From Chloroflexota bacterium (GTDB lineage Bacteria > Chloroflexota > Limnocylindria > Limnocylindrales > CSP1-4): DNA of 64,000 nucleotides. The notes below the pieces were generated by a model. The model was given only the letters and a program-made list of their open reading frames with translations, made no database searches and had not been told where the DNA came from. The translations under genes were made by a program, and so were the position numbers. Where the stretch lies: contig JACPOS010000025.1 of NCBI GenBank assembly GCA_016191395.1, forward strand, positions 17,158-81,157. The letters are read 5' to 3'. Each line of letters opens with the position of its first letter. Position 1 is the stretch's first letter. Positions 1 to 8,665 of this stretch are shown in pieces.

Positions 1-198
1 CTTGTCCTGGAAGATGCGCAGTCTCCAGACGTGTCGTGCCGCCAACGTCAAGTAGCCGTCACCGAGGTAGAGGCCCAGCAGATACACGTAGACGCCATCG
101 AGCTGACCCGGGATAGCGCACGCGATCACATCGGGCGGAACGGCCCGACACTCGTAGTCCGCCCACGAGTCCGTCTCGAATGCCCGCTCGGGACGCAT
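1..198 (-). CDS. LAGLIDADG-type homing-endonuclease-like protein (5' part, cut by window edge)
   Basis: I translated 66 codons from an ATG at 198 to the window edge with no stop. GGGAGGAAC directly precedes the ATG, which is a strong ribosome binding site. Residues about 37-48 (VYVYLLGLYLGDG) match the first LAGLIDADG helix with its catalytic Asp, and the following basic stretch (HVWRLRIFQD) fits the first strand of that fold. Stand-alone proteins of this kind are common in high-GC bacteria and are often annotated as HTH or endonuclease-like. The C-terminal half, with the second motif, lies outside the window, so activity cannot be judged. An SOS-box-like operator lies just upstream. Confidence 0.6.
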   Translation of the reverse strand, partial: MRPERAFETDSWADYECRAVPPDVIACAIPGQLDGVYVYLLGLYLGDGYLTLAARHVWRLRIFQDK

Positions 199-240
199 GT
201 TCCTCCCGTGCTCAGAGCAGCTTCGCCCACGCACGGTTAC

Positions 241-258
241 AGTATAGAACAGATGTTC
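241..258 (-). promoter_or_regulatory. SOS (LexA/Cheo) box abutting a -10 element
   Basis: Bases 247-258 read GAACAGATGTTC, an exact GAAC-N4-GTTC palindrome that also fits the fuller CGAACRNRYGTTYG-type consensus at most positions. On the minus strand it is followed at once by TATACT (241-246), a 5/6 match to the sigma-A -10 box, about 43 bases before the ATG at 198. LexA bound here would cover the promoter. No good -35 box is seen. Confidence 0.6.
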
Positions 259-307
259 TGTCATCCTGCGTTGGGAGTTCGATCCGCTGCGTTAGGATTC
301 CCTCCAC

Positions 308-393
308 GCCGGGGTGGCGTAACGGCAGCCGCGATCGACTCAAACTCGATTGGGGGCAACCCCGTGAGGGTTCGATTCCCTCCCCCGGCACCA
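308..393 (+). tRNA. tRNA-Leu (anticodon CAA)
   Basis: The acceptor arms GCCGGGG (308-314) and CCCCGGC (383-389) pair fully, followed by discriminator A and an encoded CCA (391-393). The anticodon arm is ATCGA-CTCAAAC-TCGAT, placing anticodon CAA at 341-343. A variable arm and GGTTCGATTCC T-loop complete an 86-nt class II tRNA, the size expected for leucine. It reads UUG codons. The next gene starts 12 bases after the CCA. Confidence 0.95.
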
Positions 394-405
394 TAGACTC
401 AGCGC

Positions 406-873
406 ATGGACGCTCGCTCGCTCCAGGAACGGTTCGCGCCGAAGGGGCGGTGCTTCGGGTGCGGGCCGGCGAACGAGCTGGGCCTGCGGATCCAGAGCCG
501 CGAGGCGGACGACGGGACGGTCGTCGCGGAATGGCGCGCGCGGCCGGAGCACGAGGCGTTCGACGGGTTCGTGAACGGCGGCATCCTGGGCACCCTGATC
601 GACTGCCACTCCAACTGGACCGCGGTCGCGGCACTCATGGCGAAGGACGGCCGCGACGTTGCGCCGTCGAGCGTCACGTCGGAGTTCTCCGTTCGGTTCC
701 GCCGACCCACGCCGTCGGATCGGCCCTTGCGGCTCGTTGGGCGGGCGATCGACGTCGCGTTCGACCGGGTGACGGTCGAGACGACGATCGAGTCCGACGG
801 TGTGACCACGGCGATCGGCCGCGCGACGTTCGTGAGCGTGAAGCCGGGGCATCCCGCTTTCGGGCGCTGGTAG
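406..873 (+). CDS. PaaI-family hotdog thioesterase
   Basis: This 155-residue protein has the hotdog-fold layout of PaaI/YdiI acyl-CoA thioesterases. The N-terminal CFGCGPANELGL (17-28) resembles the lead-in common in this family, and NGGILGTLIDCHSN (57-70) is the central helix with the polar residues that usually act in thioester hydrolysis. It probably hydrolyses an aryl- or acyl-CoA, but no substrate can be named. The ATG lies 12 bases behind the tRNA with no Shine-Dalgarno sequence, so the message may be processed from the tRNA transcript or leaderless. No pathway partner is adjacent. Confidence 0.8.
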   Translation: MDARSLQERFAPKGRCFGCGPANELGLRIQSREADDGTVVAEWRARPEHEAFDGFVNGGILGTLIDCHSNWTAVAALMAKDGRDVAPSSVTSEFSVRFRRPTPSDRPLRLVGRAIDVAFDRVTVETTIESDGVTTAIGRATFVSVKPGHPAFGRW

Positions 874-1253
874 CTCGGCAGCTGAGCTTGGCCGGGGGTC
901 GCAGGGCGGGGCGGCGCGGCGGGGTTCGTTTCCCCCAAGTATGAGTTTGACCACCTTGCCTGCGTGGACCTCCGATGACGTCGATTCCATGCGCCCCGTG
1001 TAAGGAATCGACCGGGAAACGGGCGGACTGGTCGGTTCGTTACCCATAGCGTCGGAATCCGACGGCGGAGGTGCCCGACCTGTCGAACTCATGTCCACGA
1101 GGTAAGGACGGGCGATCTGCCGCAGGGCAGGTATGAATCCGACCACCAGGCCCGATCTGGCGGTCGCAGTGGTGGATGGCAGCGGGCGGGCCGTGATGCC
1201 GGAGCGCGGCGCCCGGCCCTGGTCTGGACGGCCCGGCCTGCCAGGTCGCTCGG
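874..1253. other. Intergenic stretch without a recognisable gene
   Basis: Between convergent genes. I see a small perfect hairpin CGTCGG-AAT-CCGACG (1050-1064) and two loosely similar segments (about 938-957 and 1130-1147) sharing TATGA and GACCACC. No U-tract terminator or ORF with coding character was found. Confidence 0.5.
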
Positions 1254-4200
1254 CTAGCCGACGGGCGGCGTCACCGAGACCTGCGCCACCGAGTCACCCA
1301 GGCGGCGGCGGACCTCTGCGAGGAGCTCGGCGTCGTAGGCGATGCCGCTGCGGAGCTCCATGGGGAGCGCGGAACCGCCCTGGGCGGGCACGTGCACGAC
1401 GACGCGTGTGTCTCCGGGTCGCTCGCGGGCGAGCTGGCGGAACGCCTCCATCGCCGAGACGAGCTGCGGGGCTGGCACACCGGCGAAGCGGACGTGCAGG
1501 ACGCTGCCGGCGGGCGCCGTGTCGACGGGATCCGTTGCCGCCGCTCCCTCAGCCGCCACGCGGGCGCGGGCCTCGTCCGGCAGGGCGGGTTCCACGTCGC
1601 GATCGCTTGTCGCCGGGGCGCCCGGCGCCTCCTGGTAGGTCGCGACGGGCTCCGCCGGCGCGATCGACGGGAGCGTCGCCACCGCCACGCCCGCGGCGCC
1701 CTTGCGCTCGAGCGGGCCGCCCTCCGGCATGACCCCGCCACGAAGCGGCGACACGTACTCGATGTCCGGCCGGCGTCCGAGGCCGCCGGCGCGCGGATCG
1801 GGCGCCGGCGGAGCGCCACTTGCGGCAGCACCGGACCCGCCACCGTTGGCGCGGCCCGCGTAGCCGCCATTCGCGCCATACCCGTTCCCGTTCCCATGGC
1901 CGTTGCCGTTGCCATTCCCATTCCCGTTCCCGTAGCCACTCGCAACCGGGGATCCGCCGGGGCCCACGGCAACGGGTTGACGTCGTCGGGGCGTCCCCCG
2001 CTCCCCCGCCGCGACCTCGCGCGCGAATGCCTCGGCGCCCTTGGCGACCGCGTCGTCCCAGGGCACCACCACGTCGGCCAGCAGCGAGACCTCCTCGCCA
2101 CGGTGGTCCACACGACCGGCGACAAGGAGGATCGCGCCCTCCTGCCAGATCGGCCCGGTGGTCTCGTACAGGCGCGGGAACACGACGACCTCGATCGAGC
2201 CCTGGAGGTCCTCCAGCGTCACCACGGACATCGTCGATCGCGTTCGGGTGACGACGGTGCGAGCGGCGACGACGATGCCGCCGACGACCAGCCGCTGCCC
2301 GTCGAGCGTCTCGTCCGACTTCAGGTCGCCGGAGTACGCCGTCACGTAGTCGCCCACCTGGTCGGCGACCTCGCCCATCGGGTGCTCGGACAGGTACAGC
2401 CCGAGCAGCTCCTTCTCCCAGCGCAGGCGCTCGCGGACCGGAACCTCCACCGCCTTCGGCAGGGGCCGTTCCAGCACCATCGATTCCGTCGCCCCGACGT
2501 CGAACAGCGACGTCTGCCCGGTGGCGAGGTCGCGCTGCGTGGCGGCACCGGCGGCCATGGCGTCGTCCAGGCCCTCCAGGATCTGCGCCGCGTGCCCGAA
2601 CGCGGACATCGCACCGACTTTCGCCAGCGACTCGAGCACCTTCCGGTTCGCGAGCCGCAGGTCGATCCGCCGGCACAGGTCGCCGAGCGACTTGAACGGG
2701 CCCTCGGCCTCGCGCGCGGCGATGATCGACTCGATCGCACCCTGGCCGACGTTCTTGACCGCGAGCAGCCCGAACCGGATCCCCCCGTCCTCGACCGTGA
2801 ACTCCACCGCGCTCCGGCCGACGTCCGGCGGCCGAACCTCGATGCCGAGGCGCCGACACTCGGCGACCGCCGCGGCGACCTTCTCCTCGGAGCTGCGGAA
2901 CGCGGACAGGACGCTTGCCATGTAGTCGACCGTATAGTTCGCCTTGAGATACGCGGTCTGGTACGCGATCAGGCCGTAGCACGTGGCGTGTGCCTTGTTG
3001 AACCCGTAGCGCTCGAACGGCTCGAACGCCTTGAATACGGCGTCGATCGTCTGGGGCGGCACCCCGCGCTCCGCGGCCTGGGTGACGAACCGCTCCTTCT
3101 GGGCGCGCAGGACGGACGACTTCTTCTTGCGGATCGCGTAGCCCAGCGTGTCCGCCTCGGGTCCCGTGAAGCCGCCCAAGGCGATGGCCGCGGCCATGAT
3201 GTCTTCCTGATAGACGAAGATCCCGTACGTCCGATTGAGGAACGGCTCCAGCAGCGGGTGGAGGTACGTCACCGCCTCCTGGCCGTGCTTGCGCCGGATG
3301 TACGCCGGGATGTTGTCCATGGGGCCCGGGCGGTAGAGGGCGACCATCGCCGCCAGGTCGAAGACGGACGTCGGACGGAGCTCGCGGACGTACCGCCGCA
3401 TGCCCGCGGACTCCAGCTGGAAGATGCCGGTGGTCTCGCCGGTGCTCAGCAGGTCGAACGTCTTCGTGTCGTCGAGCGGGATGTTGTCGAGGTCGATGTC
3501 GATGCCGCGGTGCGCCTTGATCAGGTCCACCGCGTTCTTGAGGATCGTGAGGTTGGACAGGCCCAGGAAGTCGAACTTGAGCAGGCCCAGCGCCTCGATG
3601 GCGTGCATCTCGTACTGGGTCATGAGCGAGTCGGAGTTCGTGGCCTTCTGGAGCGGCATGAGCTCCGTCAGGGGCTCGCGCGAGATGACCACTCCGGCGG
3701 CGTGGGTGGAGGCGTTGCGCGCGACGCCCTCCAGCTGCTTCGCGAAGTCGATGACGCGCTTGACCGCGGGATCGGCGTCGTACTGCTCGCGGAGGGCTGG
3801 CGCCGACTCCAGTGCGTCCTCGAGCTTGATCCCGAGCTGGTTCGGAACGGCCTTGGCGATGCGATCCACCTCGCCGTAGGAGTTGCCCAACACGCGCCCG
3901 ACGTCTCGGATCGCTGCCCGGGCGAGCATCGTGCCGAAGGTGATGATCTGGGCGACGTGGTCCTGGCCGTACTTGCGCGAGACATACGCGATGACCTCGT
4001 CGCGTCGGTCGTCCTGGAAGTCCACGTCGATGTCCGGCATCGTCACGCGGTCAGGGTTCAGGAACCGCTCGAACGGGAGGCCATAGGCGATCGGGTCGAC
4101 CGGCGTGATGCCCAGCGTGTAGGTCACGATGGAGCCCGGGGCGCTGCCGCGGCAGGTGGTCTGGATGCCCTGCTCGCGCGCGTAGCGGATGAAGTCCGCG

Positions 4201-5234
4201 ACGATCAGGAAGTAGCCCGCGTAGCCCATCGTCGTGATCACGCCGAGCTCGTAGTCGAGGCGGTGCTGGAGGACCTCGGTGACGGACCCGTAGCGGCGCG
4301 CCAGGCCTCGCTGGCATTCGGCCGCCAGCCACGACTCCGCGGTCTCGCCGTCCGGCACGGGGAAGTGCGGGATGCGCGTCTGGCCAAGGGGCAGCTTGAC
4401 GCCGCACATCTCGGCGATGCGACGGGTGTTCGTGATCGCCTCGAGGTTGTCCGGGAAGAGCGCGGCCATCTCGGCGGCCGACTTGAGGAAGAAGTCGTCC
4501 GTCTCGAACTTGAGCCGGCCGGGCGTGTCCAGGTTGGACGCCGTGCCCACGCACAGCAGCACGTCGTGCGCGGGCGCCTGCTCGCGGCGGACGTAGTGCA
4601 GGTCGTTCGTGACGACGAGCGGCAGGCCTGCCTCGGGGGCGAGACGGAGCAGCTGCTCGTTGAGCCGCCGCTGCTCGGCGAGTCCGTGGTCCTGCAGCTC
4701 CAGGAAGAAGCGGCCCTTGCCGAAGATGTCGCCGTACTCGCCGGCGACCGTCCGGGCGAGGTCCCAGTCGTCGACCTCCAGTGCCCGTGAGACCTCGCCG
4801 TTGAGGCAAGCCGACAGCCCGATGAGCCCCTCGCTGTACTTCCCGAGGTGCTCGCGGTCGATGCGCGGCTTGTAGTAGTAGCCGTCGATGTGGGCGTCGG
4901 TGACGAGCCGGCACAGGTTCCGGTAGCCGGTCAGATCGCTCGCGAGCAGGATCAGGTGGTAGGGCTGGCTGTCTGCCTTGCCCTCCTTGTCCGTCATCGA
5001 CCGGCGGGCGACATACGTCTCCACGCCGATGATCGGCTTGATGCCCTTGTTCGTCGCCGCCTGGTAGAACGCGACCGCGCCGTACAGCGCGCCGTGATCC
5101 GTGATCGCGAGGCTGTCGAAGCCCTTCGCCTGCGCCTCGTCGACGAGGTCCGTGATGCGCCCCAGCCCGTCGAGGAGGCTGAACTCCGAATGGGTGTGAA
5201 GGTGCGTGAAGTCGTTCGAAGCGAGGGTCGTCAC
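1254..5234 (-). CDS. dnaE: DNA polymerase III alpha subunit
   Basis: The replicative polymerase, 1326 residues. An N-terminal PHP domain begins with HLHTHSEFSLLDGLGRI. The palm carries PDIDVDFQDDRR (about 399-410) with the two catalytic aspartates. Finger and helix-hairpin-helix regions follow, then an OB-fold (about 970-1060, GGIVVAARTVVTRTRS onward). Between the OB-fold and the last domain (about 1250-1326, from VLHVRFAGVP) is a Gly/Asn-rich low-complexity linker that lengthens the protein beyond the usual 1150-1200 residues. The start is GTG at 5234. No polymerase subunit neighbours it. Confidence 0.97.
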   Translation of the reverse strand: MTTLASNDFTHLHTHSEFSLLDGLGRITDLVDEAQAKGFDSLAITDHGALYGAVAFYQAATNKGIKPIIGVETYVARRSMTDKEGKADSQPYHLILLASDLTGYRNLCRLVTDAHIDGYYYKPRIDREHLGKYSEGLIGLSACLNGEVSRALEVDDWDLARTVAGEYGDIFGKGRFFLELQDHGLAEQRRLNEQLLRLAPEAGLPLVVTNDLHYVRREQAPAHDVLLCVGTASNLDTPGRLKFETDDFFLKSAAEMAALFPDNLEAITNTRRIAEMCGVKLPLGQTRIPHFPVPDGETAESWLAAECQRGLARRYGSVTEVLQHRLDYELGVITTMGYAGYFLIVADFIRYAREQGIQTTCRGSAPGSIVTYTLGITPVDPIAYGLPFERFLNPDRVTMPDIDVDFQDDRRDEVIAYVSRKYGQDHVAQIITFGTMLARAAIRDVGRVLGNSYGEVDRIAKAVPNQLGIKLEDALESAPALREQYDADPAVKRVIDFAKQLEGVARNASTHAAGVVISREPLTELMPLQKATNSDSLMTQYEMHAIEALGLLKFDFLGLSNLTILKNAVDLIKAHRGIDIDLDNIPLDDTKTFDLLSTGETTGIFQLESAGMRRYVRELRPTSVFDLAAMVALYRPGPMDNIPAYIRRKHGQEAVTYLHPLLEPFLNRTYGIFVYQEDIMAAAIALGGFTGPEADTLGYAIRKKKSSVLRAQKERFVTQAAERGVPPQTIDAVFKAFEPFERYGFNKAHATCYGLIAYQTAYLKANYTVDYMASVLSAFRSSEEKVAAAVAECRRLGIEVRPPDVGRSAVEFTVEDGGIRFGLLAVKNVGQGAIESIIAAREAEGPFKSLGDLCRRIDLRLANRKVLESLAKVGAMSAFGHAAQILEGLDDAMAAGAATQRDLATGQTSLFDVGATESMVLERPLPKAVEVPVRERLRWEKELLGLYLSEHPMGEVADQVGDYVTAYSGDLKSDETLDGQRLVVGGIVVAARTVVTRTRSTMSVVTLEDLQGSIEVVVFPRLYETTGPIWQEGAILLVAGRVDHRGEEVSLLADVVVPWDDAVAKGAEAFAREVAAGERGTPRRRQPVAVGPGGSPVASGYGNGNGNGNGNGHGNGNGYGANGGYAGRANGGGSGAAASGAPPAPDPRAGGLGRRPDIEYVSPLRGGVMPEGGPLERKGAAGVAVATLPSIAPAEPVATYQEAPGAPATSDRDVEPALPDEARARVAAEGAAATDPVDTAPAGSVLHVRFAGVPAPQLVSAMEAFRQLARERPGDTRVVVHVPAQGGSALPMELRSGIAYDAELLAEVRRRLGDSVAQVSVTPPVG
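1881..1936. repeat. Hexameric low-complexity repeat inside dnaE
   Basis: Tandem copies of CCCGTT / GCCGTT / CCCATT-type hexamers encode alternating Gly-Asn (with Gly-His and Gly-Tyr variants) in the dnaE linker near residue 1100. Slippage-prone repeats of this kind can vary in copy number between strains without shifting the frame. Confidence 0.8.
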
Positions 5235-5316
5235 GGGGCGTCAATGGTAGCCCGGTGGGGCCGGCCGGCTCGACGCCGAGCCGGCCCGACCTGGCTCTCC
5301 AGCTACCACATCTTCG

Positions 5317-5784
5317 CTACGACTTGCAGTTGGCGGTTTCCCAGGCGAAGACGTCGCTGAGCGCCTTGATGCGCTCCCTTGACTGCCCCTGGCTGATGAG
5401 CTCAGGTGGGGGGTTGCCGGCGAGGATGGACAGCCCGACCTCGTCGATCACGTCGGCAGCTAGCCCGACCGCGGCCTTGATCTCCGCCGGCGCGAACGTT
5501 CTCAGGTCGGTGGCGGCTGCCCGGAACCCGCCGCCCTCGGCTGCCGCCGTGTCCTCCTGGATCGCCGACCGGTACTCCTTGAGCGCCGCGCAGAAGTCCT
5601 TTGCCCCGCCGCCGGCGGCGGGTGGCAGCGCAGCTGTTCCCGCCGGCGCCGAGGTGGCCGGCGCGCCCGATGTCGAGCCTGGGCCCGTGGTCGGCGGCGT
5701 CGTGGTCGCGGCAGGCGAGCCCGAGCCACAGCCTCCCAGGAGCGCGACGGCGAGCACCGTCAAGGACAACCGTCTGATCGACAC
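5317..5784 (-). CDS. Small lipoprotein of unknown function
   Basis: 155 residues. The N-terminus MSIRRLSLTVLAVALLGGCGSGS is a type II signal peptide with lipobox LLGGC (Cys about 19). A Pro/Thr/Ala-rich linker (about 22-55) follows, then a small helical domain with two cysteines (DFCAALKEY and ETANCKS). A surface-anchored protein is likely. I do not recognise the domain. It lies between dnaE and a P450 gene with gaps on both sides and is probably a single transcription unit. Confidence 0.7.
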   Translation of the reverse strand: MSIRRLSLTVLAVALLGGCGSGSPAATTTPPTTGPGSTSGAPATSAPAGTAALPPAAGGGAKDFCAALKEYRSAIQEDTAAAEGGGFRAAATDLRTFAPAEIKAAVGLAADVIDEVGLSILAGNPPPELISQGQSRERIKALSDVFAWETANCKS

Positions 5785-5924
5785 TTGAACCCCCTTCGAC
5801 GCCCGCGGGACGACCAGCGGAATGCGTCAGATGGTAGCCCGGCTCGGCGGTCAGAGTCCTAACCGGCCCGCGCGATGATCCCGTCGCGTCCGTTGTCCAT
5901 CCGCGCGACCGCCGTGGGGATTCC

Positions 5925-7001
5925 TCAGCAGACCTCGAGCGGAAGTGTTTCGAAGCGCATCGGAACGTCATCCGCAGCCAGAGGCAGTGATTCAAGGACG
6001 ACGCCCTCCCCGAGCCGCCAGTCGGGCACGACGGCCAGGAGGGCCTCCATGAAGCACAGAACCTCGAGGCGGGCGAGGTGGATGCCGATGCACGTGTGCG
6101 GCCCGCTGCCGAAGGCGAGGTGCGGATTGGGGCGGCGATCCAGGCGGATCTCCCCCGGCGCATCGAACGCGGCGGGGTCGTGGTTGGCGGGTCCCCAGCC
6201 CAGGATGACGATGTCGCCGTCCCCGGCCCTCCCCCAGTTGCCCCGGACCTCCGTCGTCGCCCGGCGTTCCATGCCCGGGTTCGGGCTGAAGTACCGCAGG
6301 TACTCCTCGATGGCGAGCGGCAGCCGTTGCGATTCCCCGCGCAGGCGGGTTCGCGCCGTCGCATCGCCGGCCAGATGCCACACCGCGCCGCAGAGCGTGT
6401 GGATCACGGTATCGCGACCGCCTGCGAGGACGAGGCTCGCGAGCCCGACCTGCTCGCGCCTGGTCAGCGGACGACCGTCGACCTGGGCGGCGGCGAATCG
6501 CGAGAACGCATCGTCGCCGGGCGCCCTGGCGCCCTCGTCCAGGACGCGCACCACGTACTCGTGCAGACGGGCCCCGCTCCGCGTGCCGTCGGGTCTGACC
6601 TCCCAGCTCGTCATCCCCCAGGACCTGATCTCCGCGGCATCGCCCGGACGGCCGAGCACGTGGGCGATCGTCGTGGCCACCATCGGGATCGCCAGATCGT
6701 GGACGGCCTCCGCCCTGCCACGCGCCGCGAACTCGCTGACCAGCCCATCGGCGATCGAGCGGATGGCCGGCTCCAGGGACTCGACCGCCTGACGCCCAAG
6801 GAACGGTCCGAGCAGCGCCCGAAATGCGCCGTGCTCGGGCGGGTCAACCTCCAGGGGAAGCTGCGGGTAGTCGCGAACATCGGGGTCGCCCATCACCCTG
6901 GAGGAGAAGCTCGTCCAGTCCTTCGCCGCTGCCCGGACCTCACGGAGCTCCGTGATCTGGGCCGCGCCGGCAAGCCCGCGAACGCCGACCGGGCGGTTCA
7001 A
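5925..7001 (-). CDS. Cytochrome P450, short at the N-terminus
   Basis: A soluble P450 monooxygenase. The heme ligand loop is FGSGPHTCIGIHLARLE (Cys near residue 303), the K-helix ExxR is EEYLR (about 229) and the I-helix has LAGGRDTVIHTL, with Arg-Asp in the oxygen-activation site. Only about 30 residues precede the REVRAAAKDWTSFSS segment, so the protein (358 residues) lacks about 40 residues of a usual 400-residue bacterial P450. The start is TTG at 7001, overlapping the SGNH stop as TTGA, so it is probably translated after it. No ferredoxin or reductase is nearby and the substrate is unknown. Confidence 0.85.
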   Translation of the reverse strand: MNRPVGVRGLAGAAQITELREVRAAAKDWTSFSSRVMGDPDVRDYPQLPLEVDPPEHGAFRALLGPFLGRQAVESLEPAIRSIADGLVSEFAARGRAEAVHDLAIPMVATTIAHVLGRPGDAAEIRSWGMTSWEVRPDGTRSGARLHEYVVRVLDEGARAPGDDAFSRFAAAQVDGRPLTRREQVGLASLVLAGGRDTVIHTLCGAVWHLAGDATARTRLRGESQRLPLAIEEYLRYFSPNPGMERRATTEVRGNWGRAGDGDIVILGWGPANHDPAAFDAPGEIRLDRRPNPHLAFGSGPHTCIGIHLARLEVLCFMEALLAVVPDWRLGEGVVLESLPLAADDVPMRFETLPLEVC

Positions 7002-7600
7002 CGCCCGACCATCGACTGCACGCTCGGGATGATCCGCTCAACCCACGACGCGTACTGGGCGCCGCTCGGGTGAAGCCCGTCGCCGGCGACGAGCGAACGG
7101 TCGTCCGCCGCGAGGAGCGACAGGTCGAAGATGTCCACGACGGCGATGGACCGGGCGGCGGCAAGCTCAGTGCTGATAGCGTTGCTGCGCCGGATCGCCG
7201 CGGACTGCCGCACCGGGTTGCCGAAGTCGGCACCGGCCGGCGTCGCGGTGTAGTCCGGCGTCGTCACGACGAGGGAGCGTGCGGCGCCCACCGTCCCAGC
7301 GATCTCGTCCAGGATCAGCGCCACGTTCGCGCGGTACGTGGCTTCCGGCACCGCCTGCACCACATCGTTGACGCCGATGAGCACGGTCAGGAAGTCCGGC
7401 CGGAGCGCCGGAAGTCGCGGCAGCTCGTCGCGGATCAGGTCGCCGGAGGTATAGCCATTCACGCCGAGGTTGGCGACGAGCTCCAGGGCCGGCACGCAGG
7501 CGACCAGCTGGTTCGGCCAGCGGTCCGCGACGCCGACGGACGTCCCGATCGTGTACGAATCGCCGAGGGCGACATAGCGGAGGCTCGGCGCTGGTCCCAC
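6998..7600 (-). CDS. SGNH/GDSL-type hydrolase
   Basis: 200 residues with SGNH blocks in order: YVALGDSYTIG (nucleophile Ser), NLGVNGYTSGD (Gly/Asn oxyanion residues), IGVNDVVQ (block III Asn) and GDGLHPSGAQY (Asp-His). No signal peptide is seen, so it is likely cytoplasmic. I chose GTG at 7600, the first start after the nucleoside hydrolase stop at 7618. Family members are esterases or lipases with broad substrates. Here it sits inside a nucleoside uptake operon, so it may deacylate an imported modified nucleoside, which is inference. Confidence 0.85.
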   Translation of the reverse strand: MGPAPSLRYVALGDSYTIGTSVGVADRWPNQLVACVPALELVANLGVNGYTSGDLIRDELPRLPALRPDFLTVLIGVNDVVQAVPEATYRANVALILDEIAGTVGAARSLVVTTPDYTATPAGADFGNPVRQSAAIRRSNAISTELAAARSIAVVDIFDLSLLAADDRSLVAGDGLHPSGAQYASWVERIIPSVQSMVGR

Positions 7601-7617
7601 CGGCCGTGAACCGCCCG

Positions 7618-8658
7618 CTACGGGAGCCGGGCGTAGGCGTCGACCAGGACGTCCTCGAACCGCTTGGGGTCCAGGTGGATGCCGACCTGGGCGTTGACCA
7701 CCTGCCCGGAGCGCGCGAGCCGCCGCGGATAGCCCTCGCAGACCGTGCGGCCGCGGGCCGGTCCGTGGGTAACGTCGACCTCCACGTGGTACTCGGCGAC
7801 CGAGACCAGGTCCCCGATGGCCAGGTGGGCCACGGCGACCGCGTCGTGGATGGCGGCGGCCGGCGCGTCGTACCAGGCCCGCTCGCGGGCGAGGGCGAAG
7901 TCGACGAGGTCGGCTGCGACGCCGCCCGATGCGGTATCGGTCTTTCGCAGCCGCTCCACGGCCGCTCCGTCCAGCAACGCCTGGTGGGTCACGTCCAGGC
8001 CCATCATCGTGATCTGGATACCGGATCGGAAGACCACGTCGGCGGCCTCGGGGTCCGCGTAGATGTTGAACTCGGCGGAGACCGTCTTGTTCCCCTCCCC
8101 GATCGAGCCGCCCATGATCGAGAGATGGGCGATCCGGTCCACGAGCTCCGGGTGGAGCCGGATCAGCAGCGCGATGTTGGTGAGGGGACCGACGGGGGCG
8201 ATGGCGACCTTCTCCGGGTGCGACCGGAGGATCGACGCGATGAGCTCGACCGCCCCCTCCGCTCGCGCGGCATTCGGTGACGGGTCCAGCACCGTGTTGC
8301 CGATGCCGCTGACCCCGTGGATCTCCGGCGCACGGATCACCTCGCCGAGGATGGCGCCGGCCGCGCCCTCGGCCACGGGCACGTCGTCGCGGCCGTAGCG
8401 GTGGAGCAGGCGCAGCGCGTTCTCGGTGCAGTGGCGAACGTCCGCGTTGCCGCCGACCGTCGTGACCGCGAGCAGGTCCAGCTCCGGCCGGGCGCAGGCC
8501 AGGCCGATCGCCAGCGCGTCGTCGAGGCCCGGGTCGCTGTCGATGATGAGCGGCAGCGGCTTCTTCGTCGCGCCCAGCGGCGCCGTGCGGGCGACGGCCG
8601 GCGCGGGGAACCACGTGGGCCGTGCACTGATGCCGGGCACGCCGTAGCGGACCGTCAC
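7618..8658 (-). CDS. Inosine-uridine preferring nucleoside hydrolase
   Basis: 346 residues. DSDPGLDDALAI (about 39-50) is the Asp cluster that binds calcium and activates water. VGPLTNIALLIRLHPE, NIYADPEAADVVF and a C-terminal IHDAVAVAHL (catalytic-type His) complete the family pattern. It splits ribonucleosides to base and ribose. The GTG start at 8658 gives about 34 residues ahead of the domain and no better internal start is evident. It follows the permease gene by 7 bases, the usual partnership of BMP-type nucleoside importers with IunH enzymes. Confidence 0.9.
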   Translation of the reverse strand: MTVRYGVPGISARPTWFPAPAVARTAPLGATKKPLPLIIDSDPGLDDALAIGLACARPELDLLAVTTVGGNADVRHCTENALRLLHRYGRDDVPVAEGAAGAILGEVIRAPEIHGVSGIGNTVLDPSPNAARAEGAVELIASILRSHPEKVAIAPVGPLTNIALLIRLHPELVDRIAHLSIMGGSIGEGNKTVSAEFNIYADPEAADVVFRSGIQITMMGLDVTHQALLDGAAVERLRKTDTASGGVAADLVDFALARERAWYDAPAAAIHDAVAVAHLAIGDLVSVAEYHVEVDVTHGPARGRTVCEGYPRRLARSGQVVNAQVGIHLDPKRFEDVLVDAYARLP

Positions 8659-8665
8659 CGGCGGA

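Noticed and set aside
938..1147. Pair of imperfect direct repeats in the intergenic region before dnaE
   Set aside because: Only about 12 of 16 bases match, two copies, with no flanking mobile-element signs.
1392..4790. A plus-strand open frame of over 1100 codons opposite dnaE
   Set aside because: It lies wholly antisense to a conserved polymerase, is Arg/Val/Leu-rich with no family motifs, and results from high GC bias in the reverse frame.
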